Shown here one piece after another: positions 1 to 12,000 of a stretch of DNA of 64,000 nt; the stretch's first letter is position 1; every line of letters begins with the position of its first letter. Location: assembly GCA_905221605.1 (NCBI GenBank), contig CAJNDS010002401.1:169001-233000 (forward strand), read 5' to 3'. This DNA is from Symbiodinium natans (Eukaryota > Sar > Dinophyceae > Suessiales > Symbiodiniaceae). A model generated the notes under the pieces. The model had not been told where the DNA came from, searched no databases, and saw only the letters and a list, made by a program, of their open reading frames with translations. Both the position numbers and the translations under genes were made by a program.

Positions 1-77
1 TAAACACCAACGACATCCCCTAAACCCTAAACCCTAAACCTTAAACCCTAAACCCTAAACCCTAAACCCTAAACCCT

Positions 78-3000
78 TCAGACCAGGACGGCCGGGCCTT
101 TTCGCCGAGGGCCGGCGTCGGATCCACTGGCAGGAGCCTCGGTGTCGTAGGTGTGTCGGCTCTAGGGCCCCAAAGGGGTTCAGGCTTTAGGGTTTCGGGT
201 TTAGGGCCCAGGGAGCCCAATTCCCATCCTGGCGATGCAAAGAAGTACTGGGTTGGCCCTATGAACCCTCTGAGAATATTCCTGAATCTACAAATAAGGC
301 TCTCCAGCCCACAGCGAAGGGAACGTTCGGAGAAAAAAACAAGAACACCTCTCCACCGGCAAGCCCTAAACCCTTATGGAGTTTACGAGTATCGCCCCGG
401 TTTTTTGCTACCAACCCTAAACCCCAAACCCCAAACCCTAAACCCTAAAACCCAAACCCTAATCCCTAAATCCCTTATAAGGGGGAACCCCGATGAAGGC
501 CCGAGAAGCGAGGCCCTGCACACGACCTGGAGCTCCGCCTGCGCATTCGGCACCTTCATCGGCGCGGGCCGGGAGTACTCCCGCCCGCCGAGCCTAAGAT
601 GGTGGGTTTGGGGTTTGGGGTTTAGGGTTTAGGGTTTAGGGTTTCGGGTCTGGGGTTTAGGGTGTAGGGTTTAGGGGTTTAGGGGTTTAGGGGTTTAGGG
701 GTTTAGGGGTGAGGGCTGAGAGGGTTTTTTAGGGCTTCAGGAGTTTTAGGGTAGCCACAACTCCTACATCCTACAGCAGAAGGAATTTGTCGTGGAGAAC
801 AACAAGACAGACCACGTGTCGGAAGAACTGATCTTGACAACAGTGCAGGACGTTGCGGCCAGAGTCAGTCATTGACTCGTCACCAGCGATTCGTTCCGTC
901 GTCCCCTTCTACAAGGTTTAGGATTTAGGGTTTAGGGTTTAGGCAGATGTTCAGACAGCTGCTGAGAAGCATGAGGCGGCACAAAACGCCCCAAAGCCGC
1001 CCACTCTAGAGGGGTCGGAGTAACTAGGAATATTTATTCCCATGGCCCGTATGATGAGTATGCTACAATAACCCCCTAACCCCCTCTCCCCCCCCCCCCC
1101 AAAAAAAAAAAAAAAAAGGCAACTGTTCTAACTACTCATGCCCCTAAATTCGAGTTTTGGGAACCCGACCCCCACCCCCCCACCCTCTTGCTGCCCGTCC
1201 ACCGCCCTCTCCCTCCCCCGAGTCTCCTTTTTCTGGGTGGCCAAAAAACCAACCCTTTCTCGGAGGTTCATAGCAAGTTGCAGCCCTAAACCCAAACACT
1301 AAACCCCAAACCCTAGTTCGTGGTAAGGGGGAACCCTAAACCCTACAACCCTAAAACTCTAAAACCCTAAACCCTAAACCCTAAACCCTAAACCCTAAAC
1401 CCTAAACCCTAAACCCTAAACGAGGGGAGGGGAGGGGGCTCCCTCCCAGGTCGGGCCACGTGATTGTCACGCCTCCTTCGAGCTCAAACTGGATGTCGGG
1501 TCCCGGGAAGTCTCGGCAGTCCATGTCCTTGGGGGGGTCTTAGGGGTTTAGGGGTTTAGGGGTTTAGGGGTTAGGGGTTTAGGGGTTTAGGGGTTTAGGG
1601 GTTTAAGGGTTTAAGGGTTTAAAGATTTAAGGGTTTGAGGGTTTAGGGGTTTAGAGTTTTAAGGTTTAGGGGTTTAGGGGTTTAGGGTTGCGGGTTTAAG
1701 AGTTTACGGGTTTAGGCTTTAGTGGGGTTTAGGAACAGGGCCGGCGGCAGCATGATAGACACTGACGGAGGCTCAAGTGTTATGCGTTCTCCCGCGAACG
1801 CTCGACAGGGTACACAAGCTGAAACCGCAGCACGCCACTCAAGATTGTCTTAATGAATCTGTTTTGCTTATCTCTCTCGCTCTCTCTCCCTCTCCCCCTC
1901 CCTTCCTTTCTCTGCATGCCCGAACGCTTCAACTTCCAACAGGAGGCCACAAGCCCGAGACATCCCGAGACCAAATCCACTGCGAGCTGCGAGGTCCGGC
2001 TTCTCGGGGACCCGTCGCGCCAGCAGACGGTGCAACTGCTGAGAGAACTGGCGTGGTGCTCCTCGAAAGCTTCGTTTGGGTGTTTTTGCTTGAAGCTTTT
2101 CCCTTCCGTGAAGCCGAAGGCAACTCAGCTGAGATGATGCTTTGCAGGCTCAATCGTGGTTGTTGCCCGAAGGCTCGTGCATCAGAAGCGCCGTGCAAAC
2201 CTCCATTACGTTCCCCAACTTTTGCCACTTGGTACACGAAAAAGGCCACGAAAGACTCCACACCCTATGGGTATGTTGGGTTGTTTAGATTTGTGCTATG
2301 CAGGGATTGCGAAGACCCTAAACCTAAACCCAAACCCAATAAACCACAATGTACTACCGGAGACTCTTGTGTCAGTCTCCCTCTTCCACACCCCACAAAC
2401 CAATCAAAAGGCAAAAACCCTTAGCTTCAACAAGGTTAGAGTTTAGGGTTTAGGGTTTAGGGTTTAGGGTTTAGGGTTTAGGGTTTAGGGTTTATGGTTT
2501 AGGATCAGCATCTCAAGTTCGAGCATTTACTAGGCCAGCAGTGTGTGTAGGCAACGGAACAAGACCCACCCGCCCAAAGAACCCCATAACATTACGAAAA
2601 TAAAAGCTTGCTAATTTCTTATTCGTGCTGAACCATGGAGGGTTAGAGAGGTCAGAATTTCAGGGGTCGGAGGGGGTCGATGGATCAAATTCTCCAATTC
2701 GTGCTGGGGTCAAAGGGGTCGGAAGGGTCAAAATGGATCAGATTCTCCAATTCGTGCCGAACCAGGGGGGGTCAAAGGGGTTGGAGGGGTCGAAATGGAT
2801 CAAATTCTCCAATTCGCGCTGAACAATGGGGGGGTCAAAGGGGTCGGAGGGGCCGAAATGGATCAAATTCTCCAATTCGTGCCGAACAATGGGGGGTCAA
2901 AGGGGTCGGAGGGGCCGAAATGGATCAAATTCTCCAATTCGTGCTGAACAATGGGGGGTCAAAGGGGTCGGAGGGGCCAAAATGTGTCAAATTCTCATTC

Positions 3001-6000
3001 GTGCTGAACAATGGAGGATCAAAGGGGTCGGAGAGGCCAAAATGGCTCAATTTCTCCAATTCGTGCTGAACAATGGGGGGCCAAAGGGGTCGGAGAGGCC
3101 AAAATGGGTCAAATTCTCCAATTCGTGCTGAACAATGGGGGGGTTAAAAAAAAACAGACCAAATTCTACAATTGGTGTATAACCCTAAACTCAACCCCTC
3201 AACCCTCCCCTCCCCCTCCCGTTCCAGGCCCCGCCGCCATGGCTCCTAGCAGGGACGTCCCCGTGTCTGCGACGGCCACGCAGGAGCCGTCGGCACAGTA
3301 GTCGAGCTCCTGGTTTGGGGTTTAGGGTTTAGGGTTTGGGGTTTAGGGTTTGGGGTTTGGGGTTTGGGGTTTAGGGTATGTTTTCGTGGGCGAGTTTAGG
3401 TTTTGGCGTTAGCCGCGCCCTTACGCTCTACTCCCCCGAGCACAAGGACAAAATGCTGAACACTTCCCTTGGGCTATAAGAAACCCCAAACAAGATATAT
3501 ATTTCCTGAACACTACAACCCCTAAACACTGAAAACCCTAAACCCTAAATCCTAAACCCTACAAACTGCAAACCCGAAGCCCCAACCAATTCCTTCAGGG
3601 GCCCACCCAAGTAAGAAGGCCCCCAGCTCCTTGCCAGCGACGCTGACCCGAAGAATCCGAACTTGCCAGAAGCCCAACCTCAGTAGGGCACTCAGGGACG
3701 CTTAAGAGTATTCAATTCTAAAGGTATGTTTAAGAGGATTATGAAGAGGGCTTGTGTATAAGTAAAAATTGTAGAAACGGGTGGGTCTTATGAGGGTATA
3801 CGAGAGGAGTAGGTAACGAGGATTATATTCAGAAGATAATCTAAGAATATTCTATGTAAGAGGAATATCAGAAGGGTCTGAAGGGTATAGGCATAAAGGG
3901 TTAGGGGTTTACGGCTTTCAGGGGCTTCGGTTGAGGGGCTTTGGTGTTTCAGGGTTCGGGACTTTGGGTTTAGGGTTTTTATGGTTTTTAGGGTGTTTCG
4001 GTAGGGTTACCAAACCCAAAGCCCCAAAACACCGAAACCCTCAATGCCAAAGCCCTCCGTGAACCCCCCCCCCCCCCCCACCTTCGCCCTGGTGCGGTTT
4101 TCTGCACCCTGCCAAGACTCCTGAAGGCATCTACCTGAAATCATATTCTACCCTCAAAGGCCCCAAACCCTAAAGACCAAATCCTGCTCCCTACTTAAGC
4201 GCCATATTATAGGGTTTAGGATTTTGGGGCCTTAATGATTTCAACACAGGGCTTTGGGGGTGAGTACAGTAGAACTATACAGGGAGCATAAAGGGAAGAT
4301 TCTGAGCAATTACTCCGACCCGTACAGTAAGGGCTACCCTAAACCCTAAACCCTAAACCCTAAACCCTAAACCCTAAACCCTAAACCCTTGGATCCGAAA
4401 CGCTCCGGCTTGAAGACGGGCACCCAGCGCAGCGCCGACTGCATCCTATGTGGGTTGTGGCCTCCGAAACCTGGGGCTTGTGGCGTTTAGGGTTTAGGGT
4501 GTAGGGTTTATAGGGTATAGGGTTTAGGGTTTAGGGTTTAGGGTTTAGGGTTTAGGGTTTAGGGTTTCAAAACCTGGGCTGTTGGCTCTTTTTGTTTTAG
4601 AAAGTGGGTCTCAAGGGGGTTTTAAGGGCTTAAGTTTTCAGGGCTCTTAAGGGCTCTTGAGCCTGGGCTTGTGGCTCTTTTTGTTTTTTGCTTTTGGCTT
4701 TCAAGTGGAAGGGGGTTTTAAGGGCTCTTAAGGGTGTTTAAGGGCGTTCGAGGGCTTTTAAGCGGCGTTTAAGGGGCATTTAGGGGGCTTTTGAGGGATT
4801 TCAGGATTTAGCTTGAAGGGTGTTAGGGGCTTTAGGGGCTGAGGCTTTTAGCCCGGGACTTGCTTGTCTTTCAGAGAGGCTTTGGGGGCTTTTGCCGGGG
4901 CTGTACTGTAGGGCTTCCATGATTGAACCTGCCAGGGCTTTTTGGGGGGCTGCAGGTTATACTCACAGTCCTTCATAAGGATTAGAACAGGGGGTATAAT
5001 CCCCATTATGGACTGTTAGTATAAGCGGGAACATCCCAAGTTATAAGGTGTCGTCTCCGATTCTAGACTCTCAGGGCTTTAGGGGCTCGAGGGCCTTGAA
5101 AGGTTAAGGGGTCCAGGGCCTGAACCAGCGTAGCACCTGTGGGATCTTCAGGGTGTTGGGGTCCTCCGCTAGGTTCCATTACGAAATACCCCCCCCCCCC
5201 TTGTTTCCACCAGTGATATTACAACCTGCCGCCAAAACGCGTTCAATAAGTTTCGCCGGTACCTATGCTATTTTGTTAAACGTTATTACGCTGCCCTTAG
5301 TCGCAGGGCAAGGATGGATATCCTTAAAATCTAGCTCGGGATCCTTATAGAACCCATAGATTAGCCCGTAAACCCTAGAAGCTCTCTCAACCTGAAAGCC
5401 TTAAAGCCCTAAAACCCCTAAAACCCCCGAAACCCCTAAAGCCCTAACCCTAAACCCTAAACCCTAAACCCTAAACCCTAAACCCTAAACCCTAAACCCC
5501 CCCAAAGAATCTAGGAGCTGATCTCGCTGGGCACGTGGTCATGCTCGGAGATGAAGTAGGCAAACTGCGGCAAGAAGCTGGAGTGGGAGATCCTGAACTT
5601 GCACAGGCGCGTGAAGCTGAGGATTTAGGGTGGCGGACCACGCACTTGAACCCTAAAACCCTAAAACCCTAAATGCCGAAGACCCACTTGGGTCCGCAAG
5701 GATCAGGGCGTCGGTTTAGGCTATGTACCCTCACCTAAACTTCGAACCTTACAGTTCTTGAGCACTGAAGCCACGCTTCTCCCCAAGCACCAATCAGGTT
5801 TTCTGGATGGGTGTCATAAGGAAACCTCCCCGCCACTCCCCCCCCCCCCCCCCCCAAAAAAAAAAAAAAAAAGAAGACATCTGGGGGAGGGGGAGGGGGT
5901 GGCGAGGGGGCCACTGGAGGGGTCCTGGTAAGGGACAGGTCTGACTGAGCCCTGAACGCTGCAACCCGAAACCCGACTCCCTAAACCCTAAACCCTAAAC

Positions 6001-8589
6001 CCTAAACCCTAAACCCTAAACCCTAAACCCTAAACCCTAAACCCTAAACCCTAAACCCTAAACCCTAAACCCTAAACCCTAAACCCTGCTCTCGGGACAA
6101 GTCTCTTGGCCAGCTGTTGAAAGATGCTGAAGTTCGGCTCCACTGCCAGCGCCTTGAGCCCTAAGCCCACGACGCCATCAAAGGTAAAGCTCTGGAACGG
6201 CTCCGCAGACATCTCCGTGGCCTCAGATGGCGGGTTTCGGGTTTTTTGGGGTTTTGGGGGTTCTGGGTGATCTAAACCATGGGTCCTTTGTAGAAAGATC
6301 AAACATGAATATGTAGAGATGTATACTGTATATATACATACATATATATAGAGAGAATATAGATAGATAGGTCGGTAGATAGTCAAGGATTGGTAGGATT
6401 GAAGCAGTGCCATGCACCTGAAATTACTCCTGCACTTCACTGCTGCTACTACTGCCACTCCAACCTCAAGCCCTACGAACCCTAAACTCCGCCCATACCT
6501 TCCCCACAATGCCCACAACCCGAAGGCTTATGATCCCTGAACCCAAGCCGCGAAATCCGACCGAAACCGCCCGAATAAGGAGCCCCCTGCCCTTGTTGAG
6601 GGGAGTTCTTTGTGGGGCCATCTCAACAAGTGCTCTTTGTGGATGTCCGGGGTGGTCTGCTCCCTTCTAGTTTGAGGAACCCTTAACCCTAAGCCCTAAA
6701 CCCTAAACCCTAAACCCTAAACCCTAAACCCTAAACCGCATCAAGGGGAAAGGGGGTTCCGGGGGGGGGGGGGGGGGGGAGGAAAACCTCGTGGCGGGCT
6801 GCTGTCACCAGGTTCACGCGAGCGCAGCCATTGTCCGGCTGCGCCTGCAGGCCTCTTTAGGGTTTAGGGTTTAGGGTTTGGGGTTTAGGGTTTAGGGTTT
6901 GGGGTTTAGGGTTTGTGGTTTGTGGTTTAGGTTTTGTGGTTTGTGGTTTATGGTTTTGGGGTTTAGGGTTCAGGGATGTCGAATAGCTCAAGAGGGTCAA
7001 ACCGGTCTGAAGAATTTAGGGTTGGGGGCTCATTCAATAGAATCTTTTTCAGGGAGCTCTATAACCCTAAGCCCTAAGCCCTGAAGGGATCTTCACGCCT
7101 CGGGGCTCCGAGAAGCACACCAGCTCCTCGACAAAGTTTCCACGGATGCTGCCGGTGCCGAAGGTGATCGCCACCTGGTTGGGTTAGGGGCTTAGGGAGT
7201 ATAGGGTGGGCTAAATAGGGTTTAGGGTTTAGGGTGTAGGGGTTCTGGGGCGTATAGGGTTTACAGCAGGAGTTTTTGAGGTTTGGGGGGGTTTGGGGTC
7301 TGGGGTTGAGGTTTTTCAGCAAGGGGGGGAGCGATTACGAGCTCCGGTGGACATTGCACTGCATGGTTTTGGGGGCCTATAAACACCTACTTACAACCCC
7401 ACTTGCAGGCACTCACGAACCTTCAAGTAGCCCAAGAAAGCTAAAGCCCAACTTCCCTGCCTGCTTATGAAGCTTCAAAACCAAAACCTCATATAGGGGG
7501 CCTTAATAATTAGAATAAGGTTTTGGGGGTCATTGTAGTATATTTATAAAGGGACCAGAAGGGGATACTAGTAGTAAATATTCGACCCCTATATTACACC
7601 CCAAACCCCCTAAATCCGCCTCATCCTCGTTGTTTTCTGCCTTGGCGCCCTCATGGTCTACGAACCTGGCCGTGGAAGACTTGCCGACGTCGTACCTCAA
7701 CTGTTCTTGGAACTGCTCAACTTTTGATGTGTTTCCCGAGTTAGGGGTAAGACCCTTCCAGACCCATGCCTTTTCAGTTTTCAAGAACCCCAAGCCTTGA
7801 ATTTCATGGTCTTAGTTGTCCAGTACCTAGGGGAACTAAAGGTTAACCTTTGGGATTATTAAAGAATACCTACTCTACTACAAAGTGTTTTCGCCTGTTT
7901 CAATAATCCAGGCACTGCCGGTGCGACCGGCACGACTCGGACGTGCAGTCCACTGATGGGAGGAAGAAATGCCCAGAACCTGGTCTAGGGTTTAGGGGTT
8001 TAGGGTTTAGGGTCTGGGGGCTCTCAGGGTGCTGGGTTTTAGAATGTCAAGGGTTTATAAGTCTTGGAAGCAGGGTTTTGCGGAAGATTTCTTTCTGGCT
8101 TGCAGGGAAGTCTATGGCTTCGGTGCTTGTTGCAGAGGTTCAGAGAGGGCCAGGCTAGGCCCTAAGTACGTCTGGCCTAATTTTGGGGTGAGAACTAAGG
8201 GACTGCAAGCAAAGAAATGAAAATTTTGTGCCTCTTTCAGCCAAAGGAGCCAGTGTCAAAGACAACTGAGAAGTTCTGCGTCTGCTGGAAACCTACGTAG
8301 ATCTGACCAGAGTATGCTGTCTTGTAAGACACGACGTTGCCGTCGCGCCTTATGGGCACGTACCTATGCTGAACTTGGAACCCTAGCAATAATCATAATT
8401 TAGCTTTTCCTAAGGAACTACATGGCCCCCAAAACTTAAAAAGTATTCCCAAGAATCCCTAAGGTACTGCTTCTGCAGCGGGACGTGGAAGAGCGAGTCC
8501 AGGTCCGACCCTTCACAGGGAGTGCTGCTGGCCAGTGCAGCAACAGCCAGGAATGCGGCCCGCGACCGCGTCATCTTGCATGTCGACAT
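78..8589 (-). CDS. Pepsin-like aspartic protease, 15 exons, secreted or lumenal
   Basis: Family A1 endopeptidase, read across 15 minus-strand exons: 8471-8589, 8251-8363, 7919-7979, 7620-7695, 7099-7174, 6800-6852, 6085-6221, 5519-5592, 4404-4470, 3621-3678, 3235-3309, 1988-2047, 1457-1527, 501-593, 78-159. The lengths sum to 1215 nt (404 aa plus TGA) and every split codon closes in frame. The start is ATG at 8589 (or in-frame 8574), followed by a hydrophobic signal-like stretch (AAFLAVAALASS). The first catalytic motif, FDTGSGH, is split between exons 2 and 3. FGTGSI is in exon 5, FDGVVGLGL in exon 7, FGGH in exon 9, WQVRILRVSV in exon 10 and the second catalytic motif ADTGTSLLG in exon 11. 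DCRDFPGPDI and YSRPAPMKV follow. The usual GEPVLRKYY segment before the C-terminus was not found. Twelve of 13 donors up to exon 14 read GC. Exon 15 is the least certain. Confidence 0.85.
2618..3150. repeat. Minisatellite of about 61 bp, eight to nine copies
   Basis: The unit contains CCAATTCGTGCTGAACAATG and GGGTCAAAGGGGTCGGAGG. It lies in the protease intron between exons 11 and 12. Open frames across it (e.g. QILQFV/KGSEG) are repeat by-products. Confidence 0.9.
4230..4312. repeat. Dispersed repeat family F
   Basis: GGCCTTAATGATTTCAACAC, GGGCTTTGGGGG and a TATACAGGGA...CATAAAGGGA tail are shared with 7498-7582 and 10528-10612. Confidence 0.6.
4953..5040. mobile_element. Short inverted-repeat element, family A copy 1
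   Basis: Ends GACTGTTAGTATAAGCGGGA then ACATCCCAAG. The left arm keeps TTATACTCACAGTCCTT. It lies in the protease intron between exons 8 and 9. Confidence 0.65.
7498..7582. repeat. Dispersed repeat family F
   Basis: GGCCTTAATAATTAGAATAA, GTTTTGGGGGTCATTGTAGT and ATTTATAAAGGGACCAGAAG match the copies at 4230 and 10528. Confidence 0.6.
7811..7885. repeat. Dispersed repeat (CTTAGTTGTCCAGTA family), uninterrupted copy
   Basis: It shares CTTAGTTGTCCAGTA, GGGGAACTAAAGGTTAACC and TACTCTACTAC with 21436-22200. It lies in the intron between protease exons 3 and 4. Confidence 0.7.
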
Positions 8590-9098
8590 GGAAAATTCAA
8601 TATCCGGATTATGAAGTACTGTTGGGGTTTCAGTATCTGAGCCAAGCGAGAGATGCTGCGACACCCAGCTGCGCCCAACTCAGGAAAGCAGGAACTGCAC
8701 TCAGACCTCAGACGCACGGCACGCTTTTCTTGCTTCTTGTGTCAGCAGATATTCCTGAGCCTCCAAGTTATGGGTGTTGAGGCTTTCTTGCCCGAGGGAA
8801 CTCTACCCCTAGCGGTCCAAGTATACATCTGGAGCCTTAGGGTATGATGTTGTTGTTCAGGGGTGATATAGGGGCCCCTATAGGGGGGTAACTGGTTGAA
8901 ATATCGGGCCGAGTAGGGTTTAGGGCTGAGGGTTGAGGGTTCCGGGTTTAGGGTTCAGGCTGATCGCCCTGAAGCTGCTTGAAGCTTACGAGTGTACATG
9001 CGCAGGGCCGAGGCGCGTGGTTGTCGCACGTCGGCCCGAGGGCCGACCTCCGCACCTCATGGAAGGCTCCGAACCCTAGACCCTGAATCCTAGCAGTC

Positions 9099-12000
9099 CT
9101 TGGTGGAGGCACTCTTCTCCACGGTCACGCCAGGCAGCATGTGCACCTCAGGATCCCGTTTTGAGGTCTCTTTGGTACATCGCAGTACTCTTTATGATTT
9201 CGGCTCAGGAACTCCCCGCGACGGACCTGAAACGGAGGCCGATGGCGAGCGCCTTGCTGTCGAAATCCCTATCTGAGCCCTGTACAAACACTCTGATAGC
9301 CAAACCCCCATCGGGGTTGTGGAGGTGGCATGCGCTCAGTAGGTCTCACACTTCTGTCCTTGTGCTCGGAAGTACCCCAAGCAACTCCAAACCGTAAATT
9401 ACCACTTGGAGGTTCGACTGGTGGTTGGAACCCTATGAATTGAGCAGCGCGTGCTGCACAGCCCTACCTCTTCAAATAGACCCTAAAACCCTTACCCGTT
9501 CAATTGGGACTAAAGGTCCTGTTCAAGCTACAACAAAGGGCACCTGCCTTTTCAACAGCTACCCTAAACCCTAAACCCTAAACCCCAAACCCTTTTATCA
9601 ATATTCCAGCTGTTGCGAAGGAATTGGAGCGTCTGGTTGCCTTCTCATGCCTGGTCACCCTTTTATAAACCCTAAACCCCAAACCCTTTGAAGGCCCCTC
9701 AAAGGCGAGGCACAGTCCGCACCACCTTCTCACCCAGGAAGTTTCGGATCTCGATGGTCTGGCGGGTTCAGGGCCCCTTCACTCCGGGGCTTGAGAGAGG
9801 GGGTTTAGGGTTTAGGGTTTCGGGCTTAGGGCTTAGGGTTAGGGTTTAGGGTTTAGGGCTTGAGAAGGGGGGGGGGGGGGGTCGAGGGTTTACGGGGCCT
9901 ACTTGCCAGGGGCTTCAAAGGGTTTAGGGTTTAGGGTTTAGGGTTTAGGGTTTAGGGTTTAGGGTTTAGGCTTTAGGGTAACCCTAAACCTGGAAGCCCC
10001 TAAGCCTCTACCTTCACATGGCCTGCAAAAAACATTGCGTATCCAACGCTGAAAAGGGATGGCCTATCGCCCAAAAACCCCAAACCTGAACACCCGAAAG
10101 CCCTGCAGGTCTGCTCTCTAAATTCTAGTCCCTTTTCAGTGTCACGTCAGCGCAGGGCTTTTTTCTTATTACCATGGAAACTTAGGTCACCCTTGCCTGG
10201 GGGATGATGGCTTCCTTTGTAGACCCGGAACAGGGTCTAGGGCTTAGCTTTGGAGTAGACCCTGGGAAAAAAGTATAGGTAGCACTAATAGGAGTCCAGA
10301 ACGAAAAAAGTATTAAAGTATAGTACTCCAAAACCCAGATGGTTTAAGGTCCCTTGAGGTTGAATCTCGCGCCTTGCCGCCGTTGATGATGTTGGCATTG
10401 ATGGGGAAGTGCGCATACACCTTTGTCTCGAAGGTTCAGCGGTTTGGGTAGACTTCCCCTCAGGCTGCCTCAGAGGTACTGTAGATTCTAGATTCGGGAA
10501 TGAAGAAGTTCAGGGCCTTAGAGCTGAATATCAGGGCCTTAATGATTAGAATAGGGCTTTGGGGGGGGGGGGGGTTATTTTAGTAGAAGTATATAGGAAC
10601 CATAAAGGAGTACTATTGATGTCGCCCTCTCATCCGCACTAAACACCTCGAGCTCGGCCCTTACATGATATCTAAAGGTTTTGCTTTGGACCCTTAAGGT
10701 ACCCTTGGGTTTTGGGGACCCTTTTTAAAGAGCCTTAAGGGAATGTAAGGGCCATATTAGGCGCATATTAAGGGCAACCGTTAGGGGTACAATCTTAGGG
10801 GTACGAGTCTTAATCCCTTGAAAGACCTGAACCCTAAACCCGAAATCCTAAAACCCTTAGCCCTAAAACCTAAAACCCTAAACCCTAAAACCCTAAACCC
10901 TAAACCCTAAAACCCTAAAACCCGAAGACCCTAAGACCCTAAAACCCTAAAGCCCTAAACCCTTAAAACCCTAAAACCCTACAACCCTAAAACCCTAAAA
11001 TCCTAAAACCCTAAAACCCGAAAACCCTAAAACCCTTGATGATCCTGGCTCCCTTCGACGCTCCGTCAGGGGCCGCGCCAGGCGCATCTTGTACTCGAAC
11101 TTGTGCTGCACGCCCTGATATGGGCCATGCCACAGCCAACATGAGGGGTTGAGGGTTTAGGGTTTAGGGTTCAGGGTTTAGGGTTTAGGGCCTGGGGTTC
11201 AGGGCCAGTTCAGGGGGTTCAAAAAATAGGTTCCGGAACCCTGCAGCAACCAAGCAAGAGACTTCCATGCAGACAGCCCAGGGTCCTGGAAGGTTGGCTG
11301 ACGTCAGGCATTTGCGCAGCTCAATCCGAATGCGGGCATCACAGCTACTACGTAAGCCTGCAGTTACCGTCGTACCTGAAAGACAATCCCCGAAAACCCT
11401 CAACCTGATCTGAAAAGGACAAGCCCTGAACCTTCAGCCCTAAACCCTTTCCTCCGAGTGGATGTGAGGGCGTCTTCTTTAGTTGTAAATCCCATGTTCA
11501 ATGTCCCACATTCAGCCTCCAAAAGAAAATGAAGCCCAAACGTTACATCTGAAGCCTTATTCCGCTTTACCTCAGGAGCCTCATACCTAAGAATCCTATA
11601 AGAAAAGGTTTCAATATACTAATGCCTTACATAACAGCAGGATTGGGGGTTTTAAGGGATTTGCAGGGGTTTTCAAGGACTTGTAAGGCCTAGAGGTTTT
11701 GCTTGAGGGTCCAGGCTGCTTCGCCAACTCAACGACACGCCTCGAAGAGGTTGGCAATGTGACTGCAGACCTTGCGGAGTCAAACATTCCAAAAACTCAA
11801 AAGCCAATGACCTACATGCTGAACCCTGAAGACGAAACCCTAAGGTCCCAATGCCCTCAGCCCTCAAACCCCAAAACCCCCCCGAACAAAGTCCTGCCTC
11901 ACAGCCCCAAACCCCAAAATCGCAGGGTTGCGCTGCAAACCCTGTGCCACAAGTGCCCCCAAGCATAGCAAGTCTGCATCCGAGGAACCATATGGGGGTT

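Noticed and set aside
1-80. True chromosome end at the start of the window
   Set aside because: The same CCCTAAA arrays occur throughout the window in both orientations and a coding exon starts at about 78, so there is no reason to call this end terminal.
1777-2446. Plus-strand frames (215, 94 and 96 codons) as a gene
   Set aside because: The minus strand of the same stretch contains protease exon 12 (LHRLLARRVPEKP) that fits family and phase; the plus frames have no recognisable domain.
3036-3055. Possible spliced-leader remnant (GCCAAAATGGCTCAA)
   Set aside because: It resembles the dinoflagellate leader word only partly, is not in the leader order on either strand, and is one unit of the 61-bp minisatellite. 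No relic leader was found near any assigned start.
2625-3301. Repeat proteins over the 61-bp minisatellite
   Set aside because: Non-coding intron DNA of the protease; frames follow the repeat period.
6072-6518. Single 148-codon gene on minus
   Set aside because: Only 6085-6221 is coding (protease exon 7); the rest is intron with a TATA-rich stretch.
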